Shown: positions 42,762 through 54,340, numbered from the stretch's first letter. The stretch: 64,000 nt of DNA from Piezodorus guildinii (GCA_023052935.1 CM041298.1:56766990-56830989), one strand, 5' to 3'. Numbers and translations are program-made. The notes: generated by a model from the sequence alone, not told the origin.

Positions 42762-45442
42762 ATGACTTCACCTAACTCCTTATCCATTCTCCTTTGGAAT
42801 GCGAATGGTGTTAGAAATCATACTGACGAACTGACAGCGTTGTTGCAAGACAAAACAATCGATGTTGCACTTATAACTGAAACAAGACTAACGACTAAAC
42901 AGTACTTCAAAATACCGCAATACATGACATACCATACTGACCACCCAGACGGTAAAGCCCATGCCGGTTCTGCTATCATTGTCCACCAATCCCTCTCTCA
43001 TCATTTACTCCCACTTCCCACCTATGATTTCCTACAAGCCACAGCCATAGTAATCAAGACTTTTTCCTTTCCAGTAACCCTCACATCTGCATATTGCCCT
43101 CCTAAACATTCCATTTCCAAGTCTGAATTTGTATCCTTCCTAGATTCCTTAGGAAATCGTTTCATTCTGGGTGCAGACTTAAACGCCAAGCATCAGCAGT
43201 GGGGTTCCAGAACCACGAATTCTCGGGGACGAAATTTGCTGTCTGCACTCAACTCCCAAAATTTTAATACCCTGCCTCCTGACTCCCCTACCTACTGGCC
43301 AACCGATCCTAACCGCAATCCTGACATCCTCGACTTCTTTATCCACAGCGGATTAGGCTCTCTCAACTTGTCTTTAACTCGCCTTGATGAACTATCCTCA
43401 GACCATAGTCCACTGATCCTAAAAGTATCTCTCACTCCAATTCCAAAACCCATTCCACCATCATTCATCCGAGGCCCTGTCAACTGGAACCTTTTCCGCC
43501 AAATCCTGACCGATAATATTGACCTCAGAGTAACCCTCAAAACCCAAGATGACCTAGATAATTCCGTCAATTCCTTTACCACCGCCATCCAACAAGCTGT
43601 CTGGACTGCTTCCTCTCCTAAACACTTCAATATAAATCCAGACCAAAATCATTTTCCACAACCTATTATAGACCTTATCCACACCAAACGCCGAGCAAGA
43701 TCATTATGGCAGCGCACCCGACACCCAACAGATCGCCGCTCCTATAACTTCTATTGTAGACAATTGAAGAGGGAGTTGGCGACCTTCCGTTCCCAGTCCT
43801 TTAATTCCTACCTCTCCTCTCTATCAGCTCGTGATAATTCCCTGTGGAATGTCACGAAAAAGATCCTAAAATACCATAATGTTTCCCATCCTCTCCGACG
43901 TGGTGATGACTCCTGGGCTGCGTCTGATGAAGATAAAGCCGAGGAATTCGCCACACACCTCTCCAAAGTATTCACTCCTCACCCGGAATCCCACATCAAT
44001 CACACCGCAAAAGTGCAAGACTTTCTTATGTCACCGATTCCACTTTCCCTACCTCCTAAAGCTATTAAACCCTCTGAGGTCAAATATCTTCTCCAAAAAC
44101 TGACTCTACGTAAATCTCCTGGACACGATCTCCTTACTCCCCAGATCCTCCGACAACTTCCGCAGAAAGCTATTATATTCCTTACTTATATTTACAACTG
44201 CATCCTCCGCACCACCTATTTTCCTCTGTTATGGAAACATTCCACCATTATCCTTTTTTTAAAACCAGGTAAACCTTCCAACAACACTTCATCCTACAGG
44301 CCTATTAGTCTACTCCCCATCCTCTCAAAAATCTTCGAAAGGCTTCTTCTTAAACGTATCCTACCCATATTAGAATCTCAAAATCTTCCTTCCCATCAGT
44401 TTGGATTCCGTCCCCAGCATTCCACAGTTCAACAGGGGCTCCGAGTTGTAGACCATATTTCCTCAGCTCTTGAATGCAAAGAGTATTGTTCTGGTGCGTT
44501 TCTGGACATTGCGCAAGCTTTTGACCGGGTACGGCACACTGGATTACTCTTCAAGCTGAAAACCCATTTACCCCAGTCCCTATACCTCATTCTCCGATCC
44601 TATCTCTCGAACCGTTCCTTCCGAGTTCGCTATGGTGAAGAATTTTCTAACCTTTATCCCGTTGAGGCCGGTGTTCCTCAAGGCAGCGTCTTGGGACCTA
44701 TCCTCTACATCCTTTACACTGCTGATATTCCTACACATCCTGATACCTTTCTGGCAACTTTTGCAGACGACACCGCCATCTTATCATCCAGTTCCAATCC
44801 TGAAACAGCATCCTTAAACCTTCAGAGACACCTTTTCCTTATCGAACACTGGTGTAATAACTGGCGTGTAAAGGTGAACGAAGCCAAATGTAAACACATA
44901 ACCTTTAATCTTAGACGAAAATCCTGTCCGCCAGTTTATTTCAACTCATTACCGATTCCTCTCTCAGATACAGTCCGGTATCTTGGCTTACTGTTAGACA
45001 AAAGATTGACTTGGAACATACAAGACTTAAAAGACAAGAACTCAACCGACGATTCGGACAGTTATACCGACTACTCAACAGAAAATCTGAACTTACAGTT
45101 GACAACAAATTATTAATCTACAAGACAATACTGAAGCCCATCTGGACCTACGGACTTGAACTGTGGGGGACAGCTAAACGTTCTAACATCAAACGCATTC
45201 AATCCTTTCAATCCAAAGTCCTCCGTACAATAGTAAATGCTCCTTATTATGTCTCCAATTATACCTTGCACCATGACCTTAATGTTCCATTTATTTCAGA
45301 CCTAATTCCATCCAAATTTTCCAAATTCCACCAGAATCTCATTCATCATCCTAATCCTTTAGCTCAATCCCTATCCAGCTCCACTCATCCATACAACCCA
45401 CCTAGAAGGTTGAAACGGCAGTGGCCCCGCGACCTTTTGTAA
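42762..45442 (+). pseudogene. LINE ORF2: endonuclease plus reverse transcriptase, frameshifted
   Basis: The start ATG abuts the ORF1 stop (TAAATG), suggesting termination-reinitiation. The endonuclease covers about residues 1-220: LLWNANGV near the start, ITETR at about 38-42, LGADLNAKH at 136-144 and SDHSPL at 213-218. The reverse transcriptase covers about 440-720: SYRPISLLPI (511-520), FLDIAQAFDRV (580-590), GVPQGSVLGPILY (637-649) and the catalytic FADD (667-670). After KRLTWN (about 45016) four bases are missing relative to the 11332 copy. The frame ends at 45116, and the tail (KRQELNRRFGQLYRLLNR to RRLKRQWPRDLL) continues in another frame to 45442. No RNase H domain is present, as expected for Jockey. 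Confidence 0.93.
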
Positions 45443-45710
45443 ATATATTGGAGTTCTAGCACTGGCTAGATTCTCCACTCAATGTGATGTATGTATGAGT
45501 GTGTGTATGTGTATATAGGTATAAGTGAATTATTGACTTTTGTATTGATTCATTATTGTGTATATATTTTATTGTAATTTTATGTTGTGTAAATATTGTA
45601 TGAATGTAGTATGTATGATATCATTCAGCACTACTATTAATGTCCAAATTGGGACAGATTGTAAAATTTTCTCAATAAAAATTGTTGTTGAAAAAAAAAA
45701 AAAAAAAAAA

Positions 45711-45720
45711 TATAGTAAGT
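45711..45720 (+). repeat. Target site duplication of LINE, right copy
   Basis: Exact repeat of 41123-41132, directly after the poly-A tail. Confidence 0.9.
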
Positions 45721-45957
45721 GAAAGAAAATAATATAATTCACTCTAACTGGAAGGTAAAGCTTATAATATAGTCATTATCTTTTGAACGGATTTTATAGA
45801 AAACTATTCCATTTTAGTTCTATATTGACAGTTTGATTAATAGAATAAATATAACAGCATTGAAGTGTGTATTTCATATGACTCAGAGAACTACTTCAAA
45901 AAATATTATACATATTTAAACATAAACCAGCATTATAAATATAAACCAGTGTGGTAA
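45721..45957. other. Spacer shared with unit 1
   Basis: Paralogue of 31283-31510, nearly identical. No gene. Confidence 0.5.
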
Positions 45958-46659
45958 GTCCAGCGCAAAAATGAGAAGTCCTAAAACAAGAAGTTCGGGT
46001 GTTGATGACCTAGCTGTTGTACGCCCTAAAACCGAACAAAACAAACAAAATGAGAAGTCAAACAAAACTCATATTTCACATTTAAGACAACTATACGCCC
46101 GAGATCTTACGGGAACTTCTTCATCAAAATCGGCTAACCAGAAAATCTACTTTAGGTATATCACTCATTTTGCACCTCTTTACGATTTCCTCTAAAAACG
46201 ACTCTAACGATTTTGATTAAACTATATTAATGTAAAATTTATTGGGCATTAATACGATTTAGGATTCATTCTGATTGAAATGTTCAGACATGGGCTTAAA
46301 TGCTATATTTTAAATTTTTTTCTCGGTAGTACCTTTAATTTTGAAGATTTTATAAACCATATTATATTTTTAGCATTGATAAAACAGAGATAAATACATG
46401 GGTTTAAACAATTTGATATCTAACGAAAGAAAAAGAAAATTTTCATACGATTTTTGTGTTTTTGAACATAAAAAACAGTAATACAGATGTATAATATACC
46501 ATTTGAAAGCTTAAGATTTTAGAAAAAAATATTATCTTACACACAAAATTCTAAAAGTTAACGGAGAGTGATAAAAAGCCGATTTAACCAGCTGACTGTC
46601 GTAGATAATAATATAATATATTATTTAATAAAACACATGTTTCCATTGAAACTCTAGGT

Positions 46660-46957
46660 TTAGGTTTATTTGTTTGTTTATTTATTTAACGTCACTTTAT
46701 GCTACTATGGCTAATCGGACGATGCTACAGTGGGAGTCCTAAATTTTACCTATCCAGGTTTTATTAGGATAGGGATCTTTAACGAGTACCTGACGTCGCA
46801 CAGGCTCGGGACCACCTTTTAACGTCCCATCCGAAGGACGGCGTAACAAAGGATTTTTTACTCCCATTAAAAAATCCTAGGACCACCTGCGGGTTTGAAC
46901 CCGTGATCTTTGGCATAGGAGGCTGTTACGCTAACCACCTAGCTACAAGTGATCCCT
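46660..46957 (-). mobile_element. tRNA-derived SINE (SINE-A), extra copy only in unit 2
   Basis: Full-length copy with B box (complement of 'gcgggtttgaacccgtg') and A-box region. It differs from its neighbour at many positions and is absent from unit 1. Its tail is longer ('tttgtttgtttatttattt'). It abuts the neighbour at 'ccctaggtttatttg', so it inserted at the tail of the older SINE. Confidence 0.85.
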
Positions 46958-47247
46958 AGGTTTATTTGTTTAACGTCACTTTATGCTACTATGGCTAATT
47001 AGACGATGCTACAGCAGGAGTCCTAAATTTTGCCTATCCAGGTTTTATTAGGATATAGATCTTTAACGGGTACCTGACATCGCACAGGCTCGAGACCACC
47101 TTTTTACATAACCTCCAAAGGACGGCATAACTAAGGATTTTTTTACTCCCATTAAAAAATCCTAGGGCCACCCGCAGGTTTGAACCCGCGACTTTTGGCA
47201 TAGAAAGCTGTTATGCTAGCAACTTCGCTATAGGTGACTCCGTGAAG
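46958..47247 (-). mobile_element. tRNA-derived SINE (SINE-A), shared with unit 1
   Basis: Nearly identical to 32224-32515, including shared private changes ('tttttacataacctccaaag'), so it predates the duplication. Confidence 0.88.
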
Positions 47248-47379
47248 TGAAACTCTAGGTAATTAATTTATTAACAATTTATTTTAATCTCTAAATGTAT
47301 TTGATAATTTTAAAACCGATTATAACAACGGAGGTAAGTGAAAGTCGTGTGTTGCTCGCACCAGACTTTTAGTAATGAA

Positions 47380-48115
47380 ACCCCTGACATTATCTAGTTA
47401 GTGGAATGATGTGGAAAAGTCATATAAAACAATGGTCACTGCCCGACGTTTTCGACTGCTTCAACACATACTGCACAAACGCTCCAACCTCCCACTTAAT
47501 TACAAAAAACTTATTTACATTACCATCAGCCGATCCAATTTCTAGGACTGCTCCTCGACAAACGTCTTACTTGGAGTTCTTATACAAGATTAAACGACAA
47601 GAAATAGCCCGAAGTTTTCGACTACTTCAACACTTATGGGTCAAACGTTAAAACCTTCCTCTTAAATACAAAACCCTCATTTATACGACCATCATAAGGC
47701 CTATATGGACATACGGAGTAGAGCTATGGGGCTCTACTAATCCATCGAATTCTTCTCGTATCCAATCTTACTATCCAAATCCTTAACGCTCCTTACTTTG
47801 TCACGAATAAACTTATCCATAAAGACCTTAATATTCCATAGGTTACTGAATCAGCCCGAACCAGGTATCAATTATTCCATTAAAAACTCCATTCCCACTC
47901 TAACCTACTAGTACTATCCTATCATCCTCTTCGATTCCTGATATACCTCCGAGGCGTCTGCAAAGAATGTGGCCTCGAGACCTTCTAGTTTAGAATATTT
48001 TTCGAGTGCTGCTAATCGGTAGCGTCTCTACTTGTATTTCATGTCAGTTTACTATGTACATCACATTTACTTGAGGTATATAATCCAGTTGTAAATATTA
48101 ATAAATATGATTTAA
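47380..48115 (+). mobile_element. Jockey-like LINE 3' fragment (J2), with its 3' end
   Basis: Paralogue of 32650-33251 that continues beyond the duplication junction into a 3' UTR ('ccttctagtttagaatattt') and an A-rich end with 'aataaatatgatttaaaa' near 48115. The coding remnant has many stops. Confidence 0.8.
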
Positions 48116-48449
48116 AAAAATTAAAAAATAGTGGTCAACATATTGTAGATCTAAAAAATTGTCTATAATACATTTAGCGTTATTTCATCCTGTAAAACCG
48201 TAAGGACTTCTTTGCCAACCTTATCAAATAAAAATATTATTTTTTCTTAATATTTAATTTTATATGATATTTTACACAAGCAACCAAAAGATTACTTTTC
48301 CTAAAATTAAGATTCTAAGTTTATTCTCATGAAAGATAGAAAACCAAGCCCTTCACAGTCATTGATCGTACATAGGCCCACCCTTTTAAAAGTTCAGTTT
48401 AAAAAAAAAAAGAAAAAGGATCTAGGGAACGTTTGCCCTAGACTTTTCG
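48116..48449. other. No recognisable gene
   Basis: AT-rich with an A-run at about 48400-48417. Confidence 0.35.
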
Positions 48450-48740
48450 TTGGGAGAAGGGGTGAGGGAGGAGAGGAGAGAGGTTGGGTGGAATTTTCAC
48501 AGGATCGAGAAAGGGGCGGGCGATATTTTATAAAACAAACATAGAACTTTATCCGGCTTCGTCGAAGCCTGCGGCGAAAATAATTGCCCCGTCCCTCGAA
48601 TAATGAGTAAAAGATATTCAGTCGTGAGGGTCAAATGGCTAACTCCGGACTCTAATTTGAGTTCGGCAGTTGTTCGACCGAGGTTTTGAGTACCTTTGCC
48701 GGAGACAGAGAGAGAGTGAGAGAGACAGTCATATTCGGAA
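48450..48740 (+). promoter_or_regulatory. Candidate polymerase II promoter and 5' leader
   Basis: A GC- and purine-rich island in AT-rich surroundings. It contains a GC-box-like 'ggggcgggc' (48513-48521), a TATA-like 'tattttataaaa' (48524-48535), and a GA-rich tract 'gacagagagagagtgagaga' (about 48705-48724) like GAGA-factor sites. The plus-strand coding exon at 49128 follows about 570 bp after the TATA-like box. A 28-codon upstream ORF begins at about 48602. No function is proven. Confidence 0.4.
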
Positions 48741-49127
48741 TGAACAAATGAGGGAACTTTGGATTGACTGTCATAATTAATAAAGTAATTTTCCCTCATA
48801 TTTCTTTACTCCACCCATAGTATTTGCTTTTGAGTTGTAACATAAGTTTTATAGCTTTTTTTGATATTTCAATTTTAATCCTCTCTGTGTTTGTTAAATC
48901 ATTTTTATTTGGTCAATAATGTTTATATAAAAAAAATAATAATAAAACGATTAGTTAAGGTGGTTTTATACATCAGTTTCAACCGAGATTACTTTTCTTT
49001 AAATAATATTTTGCTTCCTCGAAGTTGAAGAGAAAAAAATTATTTTCGTCATTTAATGATTTTTTATTCACAATAAGGAAAATCTGCTGCACAAACAGTT
49101 AAAATAAATTTCAGTTCATTCATAGCG
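48741..49127. other. Possible 5' leader or non-coding stretch
   Basis: AT-rich. No gene of its own; it could be leader or intron of the candidate gene below. Confidence 0.3.
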
Positions 49128-49236
49128 ATGATGTCTTTGGAAAAAGCACCGTCCTGCAATTTGCTCGGTTCAGAACTTGAAAATTACATAAAAACGCAAA
49201 TCGTCATTCAACAGTTGAGACATCGATTTCCAAAAG
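49128..49236 (+). CDS. Candidate first coding exon, unknown protein
   Basis: ATG ATG opens 36 codons with mixed, protein-like composition (SLEKAPSCNLLGSELENYIK, TQIVIQQLRHRFPK). It ends at AAAG|GTACTA, a plausible donor leaving one base of the next codon. The context before the first ATG is 'catagcg'. The segment is too short to place in a family. GC and codon pattern differ from the surrounding AT-rich repeats, and no transposon similarity was seen. With the GC-rich promoter-like island upstream, it is a reasonable start of a host gene running right, out of the recognisable region. Confidence 0.45.
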
Positions 49237-49845
49237 GTACTAAAGGACATTTTTTACGAAATTGATTTTTTTACATATTTGTATTCTCATCATTTAGTTT
49301 AATCTAAATATCTATTAGATGTTATCTGATGAATTCTCAAGTCCTTAAAAAACGCGATTTATAAATGCGGTCATTTTCTAAAAGTACTAATTACGCATTT
49401 ATTTTCGTTCCAAATCATTCTAAAAAAATTCATTTCATAACTTTAATATAATGTTATTATTATAGTAAAAAAATAATTCTAAATTTTAAGGCAAAAAGGC
49501 CCAAATTAGCTAGTTTAATAATATAATAATAAGAGATTTTCGCGCTTCCTGTAAAATTTCCTAGAATGGATATAGTACCTTTGGAAATCAACGTCTCAGT
49601 TGATGATGACCAAATCTAAAACTTACCTGAAAGATGGCAACATGTAATGGATCATAAACAATTGATTGAAAGTATTTACAATAATTTGAAGTTTTTATTG
49701 AAATCAGCAGTAAAAACGCTACTAACTTATTTTACAATACAATATATATATATATATATACTAAATCGCGTCTCCGTAATATATGAAAATTAATATTTAT
49801 AACAACAAACCCATATTTAGGTTTGAATCATGTATTAAAATTCTA
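49237..49845. other. No recognisable gene
   Basis: AT-rich. A short (TA)n lies at about 49741-49760. It would be intron if the exon above is real. Confidence 0.4.
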
Positions 49846-50130
49846 TTTCTTTTTTTTTTTTTTTTTTTCGATTGGCGCGACAAGACTTCATGTTTTCCTA
49901 AGATTCCACAGTGCTATTCTCGATGATATTTTGTTTAGTAGGGTCATCACTCCCTACACCTATTATTTTAAGTGGCCACTAGTTGCCTTACGGGACTCAC
50001 ATATCCAGGGGAGGTTGTGGGTGAATCCCTATATCAGTACATGCTTGAAAAAAATCTCCCACGGCTGGAATTCGAACTGAAACCTCTGGCTTGGTAGGAT
50101 ATAACATAGTCATAGGCTCTCCTTTAAAAA
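49846..50130 (-). mobile_element. tRNA-derived SINE (SINE-C)
   Basis: On the minus strand it begins 'ggagagcctatgactatgtt', has a B-box match 'cagttcgaattcc' (complement of about 50067-50079), a tRNA-unrelated core with 'ccagccgtgggagattt', and ends in a poly-A tail (T-run 49851-49868). The 85-codon plus-strand frame across it is incidental. It is distinct from SINE-A. Confidence 0.75.
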
Positions 50131-50462
50131 TAATTATTTAAAAAAAAAAACCAACTATCTGAGACCAAAACATGGTCCTTGTTCAAAATAACACTTCTTT
50201 TAAACATCTATAGCTAATTTACAAGTCAGTACACTTGGTCAGCTATATTCTGTGAAACTGCTTGATCTAAACTTTTCTGAATAGACCTACTCTTTAGCCA
50301 GAAAGATGGGAGAGGATAATTAAGTAAAGACGTCAGAAAAAAAGAACAAGATTATAAAAAGCATATGATCAGCTAAAGGAATTTCTATGCAATCACAATC
50401 AGGAAAATGATAACAAAAGATGTTCAATGCTGACGTTTCGACCGGGATCGAAAAACAAAAAA
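50131..50462. other. No recognisable gene
   Basis: Mixed AT-rich sequence. Confidence 0.3.
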
Positions 50463-50910
50463 TCCGATGCACTCAACACATAACTTTCACTTACCTCTAT
50501 TGTTAAAATCAATGCAAGAATTTTTTAAATACAGTTAGAAATGAAGAAAGGCCCATGAATTAATTACATAAAGTTTCGATATAAATATGTGTTTTATTAC
50601 ATAAATACTTTATTATATTCTTATCTACAACAATCAGTTAGTTTTATCGGTCTTTCATCACCCTCCATTAACCTCTACAATTTTATGTATTAGCTAATAT
50701 TTTTCCTAAAAAAAACTGTTCTTATATTTAAAAACACGAAAATTGCCTAATGTTCGCTAAATAAAAAACATGTTTGCTCTTTAAATTTCGTACGGCTTTT
50801 TATTTTTGTGCTAGACTAACCACAGACACAATCACATAAAAAGTGTATTTTCGGTGAAAACTTCAAAAAGTTTCTCTCGCTATATATTTTATAAATAGAT
50901 AAGTGAAAGT
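50463..50910 (+). mobile_element. Family H repeat, short internally deleted copy
   Basis: It starts 'tccgatgcactcaacaca' with 'actttcacttacc' and ends 'gataagtgaaagt'. Most of the interior and the palindrome core are shortened. Confidence 0.65.
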
Positions 50911-52079
50911 AAAAATATATTAAAATCTTAGATACTTTCTATAATTTAAGTATACAAGCGATAGTTAAGAACAATAATAATAGTATAAAATTAACGGAGA
51001 GCTCTAGCAGTTTCTGAATACTTTAAATTGAATAGGTTTGAAAATAAATGCATACTGTTAACGAATAGAGTAAATATAAGAAATTAAGGTAAACATTAGA
51101 AACGTATAGGAGTAAATAAGTTTGTTTAAACAAATATATAAATCGTATAATTTACATAACTTATATAAAAATAAAATAATTAACAAAAAGATGCTCGACG
51201 ATGAACTATATTGACTTAAAAAAACATTTGTTTACATTAATTGAACATTTAAGAATAAATATATAAAATATCACAAAAAGCCTTATCTGGCCTGAAGTAA
51301 AATCAACGTTATATTAATACCTTTACGTCAGGAAATATAGAATTGCATCAAATTCTTAAATAAAAATATAAGTTAATCATTAAAAACTAGAAAAAAAAGC
51401 GAAGAGAAAAATTAGAAATAATAAAAAAAAGGTATATTTATACATAATAATAAACTCTATAAATATGATGAACAAAATTTTCAGCCGAAATTAGAATCTT
51501 GTTAGAGTAGGGCTTAATTTTCCGGCTCTTCTTTTAACTTCCTTCCTATATTAGTTACAATATTCCAAAATAATTACTAAATAAAAACGAAGTATTTTTT
51601 TTACGTTTCGGTCCTTCTGAATAAAAGTTATTAGTCCAAGAGCTGAGGCCGAAAAATGCGTATTATAAGAAGAAATTTTTCAATTTGATTTTCACATTTT
51701 AGTCAACTTGTACCGCAACATTTTTTTTCCCGCCAAATGGCGGCCATCCAAAACTGCCCGAAACCTGAAATTTACCTCATTTTAACATTCTAAAGATAAA
51801 TATTACAGAAAACAAGTATCTACGATAACACTCATTATAGAATGAATAGATAAACATTAAATAAGCTTCGATTTAAGAGCTGATAGACGTCTGTAGGTCT
51901 TATTGGATATCTTTGTCCAAATAATACATTGTGTTCTAACTACGAAAAATGGTCTAATTTTAAGGTTATTTATTAGACTTTGAGTTAGCTTTAATTTCAG
52001 ACCTGATAGACATCTGTAAGTCTTATAGGTACCGAGATATCTTTGTTTATAAAATTATGTCATTTCTCGTATTAAGGAC
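50911..52079. other. Gene-free AT-rich stretch
   Basis: No frame, TIR or recognisable repeat. Two paralogous pieces with 'agctgatagacgtctgtagg' (about 51877) and 'acctgatagacatctgtaag' (about 52001) form a diverged direct repeat with a period of about 125 bp. Confidence 0.4.
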
Positions 52080-52598
52080 ACAATGTATTATAAGGATTTA
52101 TTTTCATCAATGGTAACAAGATAAAGTGGTCATTTATTTAAAATCTACAAAATTTAAAGTGCTTTAAAGGAAGAAAATTGAAAATATCGGCATTTAAGCC
52201 CAGTCAGACTATTTCAATCAGAATGAAAGCTACATGATGTTTAAAGCACATTAAATTTTACATCGATATAGAGAGTTTAATCAAAATTGATAGAGCCGTT
52301 TTTCAAAAAAAAAATCATTAAAAGGTACAAAATGTATAGTATAAAGATGCTCTTCTGGTTAGCTGATTTTGATTAAAACGGTTTTGTAACATCCCGGGCA
52401 TATAGTTGTCCTAAATATGAAATTCCAGTTTTATAGGACTTTTCGTTACGCGCTGGAGTAACCACACACACACAGACCTTTTTGCGGGACTTGGTCATTT
52501 GGACTGAGGAGACCCTAAAACATGTATTCCCGTTAAAAATTGGAATTTGAAAATTTTCACGATCGCAATACTTTACATATTTCATATGTAGGTAAGTG
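52080..52598 (+). mobile_element. Family H repeat, 5'-truncated
   Basis: It contains the interior blocks ('aaatatcggcatttaagcc'), the short CA core (52463-52474), the 'gggacttggtcatttggact' block and the end 'aggtaagtgaaag'. The palindrome is altered to 'catatttcatatgtag'. Confidence 0.75.
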
Positions 52599-52629
52599 AA
52601 AGTGAAAAAAAAAATATTAATTCTATTTT

Positions 52630-53900
52630 ATTTATTTATTTGTTTCCGATAAAATGTTTTATATTTTTATCAATTTATCTTGAAATATTAAAGTTTATAC
52701 CCGATCATCAGTTCGGCTTTAAAAAACATCATTCCACTATACAACAATCTCATCGTTTAGTTTATTTCATTTCAAATTCACTGGAGTCAAAAAAATATTG
52801 TCCAGGTGTTTTCCTTGACATTAGTCAGGCTTTCGACAAGGTTTGGCACGAAGGATTGCTTTGCAAACTGAAAATTTTACTTCCACCTACGTTCTATTTC
52901 ATATTCCTTTCATACCTTTCGGATAGACATTTTTCTGTGACAGTGGGGACCGAACTCTCAGACATTCAGCAAATTAAGGCAGGTGTACCTCAGGGCAGTG
53001 TTTTAGGACCAATATTGTTTAACATTTACATGTCAGATCTTCCCCAGCACAATGGGACTCTTTTGGCTAATTTTGCTGATGATACAGCTGTTCTTTGTTC
53101 AGATAAGGATCCTTTACAAGCGGCAATATCCCTCCAAAACCACCTTGATGAAATTTCTGCTTGGGCTTCTAGGTGGAAAATAAAGATGAACGAGTCCAAG
53201 AGTGCTCATGTAGTGTTCACCCTGAACCATAAACCTTCTCCTCCCATTAACTTTAATAATATTCCTATTCCGAATTCCGACGAAATTCGATATTTAGGTA
53301 TTCACTTGGACAAAAGACTGACCTGGAGGACCCACATTTGACAAAAACGCAAAGAACTCAACAGACGATACGGTCTTTTATCTAGATTACTTGACAGACG
53401 CTCTAAATTATCATTAACCAACTAACTAACTCTTTACTAAGTTTTGCTAAAACCAATCTGGACATACGGGATTAGAACTGTGGGGCTCTTTTAAACCATC
53501 AAGTATCCAAAGAATACAGTCTTTTCAGTCGAAAGTGCTGCGCAAAATAGTGGACGCACCGTTCTACGTAACAAATACATTATACATAACGACTTAAACA
53601 TTCCGACAATTTCAACCACTGCTACAGAACAATACAATAACTTCCACCAAAGACTAACATACAACACCAACCCTCTTACAGAAACATTAAAATGCTCTAC
53701 GAATCCTTACAGCCCACCCCGACGACTACGCAGGCGGTGGCCAAGAGGTATGCTGATCACTTAACGAACTCTGATGTGATGAGCCGCTGCTTCAGCAGTC
53801 CACAAATTTGCTTATTGCAAAAGAAATGCAGATGGCAAATTAAATTTTATGTCATTTTTTTTTTGTTTTGTAATAAATAAATAAATAAATCAATTTCTTT
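52630..53900 (+). mobile_element. Jockey-like LINE (J3), 5'-truncated
   Basis: Distinct from J1 by sequence but the same architecture. It includes the reverse transcriptase and ORF2 C-terminus and ends with a TAAA-repeat tail (about 53871-53890). It lies directly after a family H end. Confidence 0.88.
52640..53760 (+). pseudogene. LINE ORF2 reverse transcriptase (J3), broken
   Basis: The frame 52640-53341 (233 codons) contains PDHQFGFKKHHSTIQQSHRL, GVFLDISQAFDKVWHEGLL, AGVPQGSVLGPILFNIYMSD and the catalytic FADD (FADDTAVL). It stops right after RLTWRTHI. Beyond the stop the frame continues as KRKELNRRYGLLSRLLDRRS, then further stops and shifts, with the family end RRLRRRWPRG near 53745. The endonuclease is missing. 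It is inactive. Confidence 0.9.
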
Positions 53901-53939
53901 GAATTTTTTTCTTAAATTACTAATTATGTTAGAAGGCTT

Positions 53940-54340
53940 GTCAATTAAAATAAACACAATTTAACGCACATTAAAGAATTTTCTTTTATTCGTTGTATAA
54001 GCTCTATCAGGCTGCTTCAAAGAGGATAAAACTTTTCACTTAGCACCAATTAATTTTACTCTGTTACAACGAGTTTAATTAATATCGTTTTACCGTTTCC
54101 GATAAAGATGTAAAATCAATTATATAAAGTGACTCTGAAAACATCCTAAGCATATAGCTATATAAAATATACATTTTAAAGTTGCAAGACTCTTCAATAT
54201 TTTATGACATATTGTTGGACTTATATGGAGTTTAAAACTTGTGTTTCAGTTGTTTATTGGGGTTCAAAAAATCTCACAATACCCCTATATACCCCTTTGT
54301 ATTACATATGAGGCAAATTTTCAACAGGTTCGAGTTCAAG
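53940..54340 (+). mobile_element. Family H-like repeat, strongly decayed
   Basis: It retains the order of interior motifs ('taaagaattttc', 'tcaggctgcttcaa', 'caattaattttact', 'gagtttaattaatatcg') but with many changes. Confidence 0.4.

Larger units (their letters stand above)
41133..45710 (+). mobile_element. Jockey-like LINE (J1), nearly full-length, 4.58 kb
   Basis: The element has a ~310-bp 5' UTR, gag-like ORF1, ORF2 with endonuclease and reverse transcriptase, a ~270-bp 3' UTR with 'aataaaa', and a 20-bp poly-A tail. Exact 10-bp duplications flank it. Unit 1 of the duplication carries the empty site, so insertion followed the duplication. Two lesions (a lost zinc-knuckle cysteine in ORF1 and a frameshift in ORF2) suggest this copy is inactive, though it looks young. 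Confidence 0.95.
45958..47365 (-). mobile_element. Family H repeat with two nested SINEs (unit 2)
   Basis: Paralogue of 31511-32633. The difference in length is one additional SINE. The 13-bp duplication 'tgaaactctaggt' flanks the SINE pair at 46647-46659 and 47248-47260. Confidence 0.8.

Noticed and set aside
43292..43630. 112-codon minus frame inside the LINE
   Set aside because: It is antisense to the endonuclease part of ORF2, which has clear motifs.
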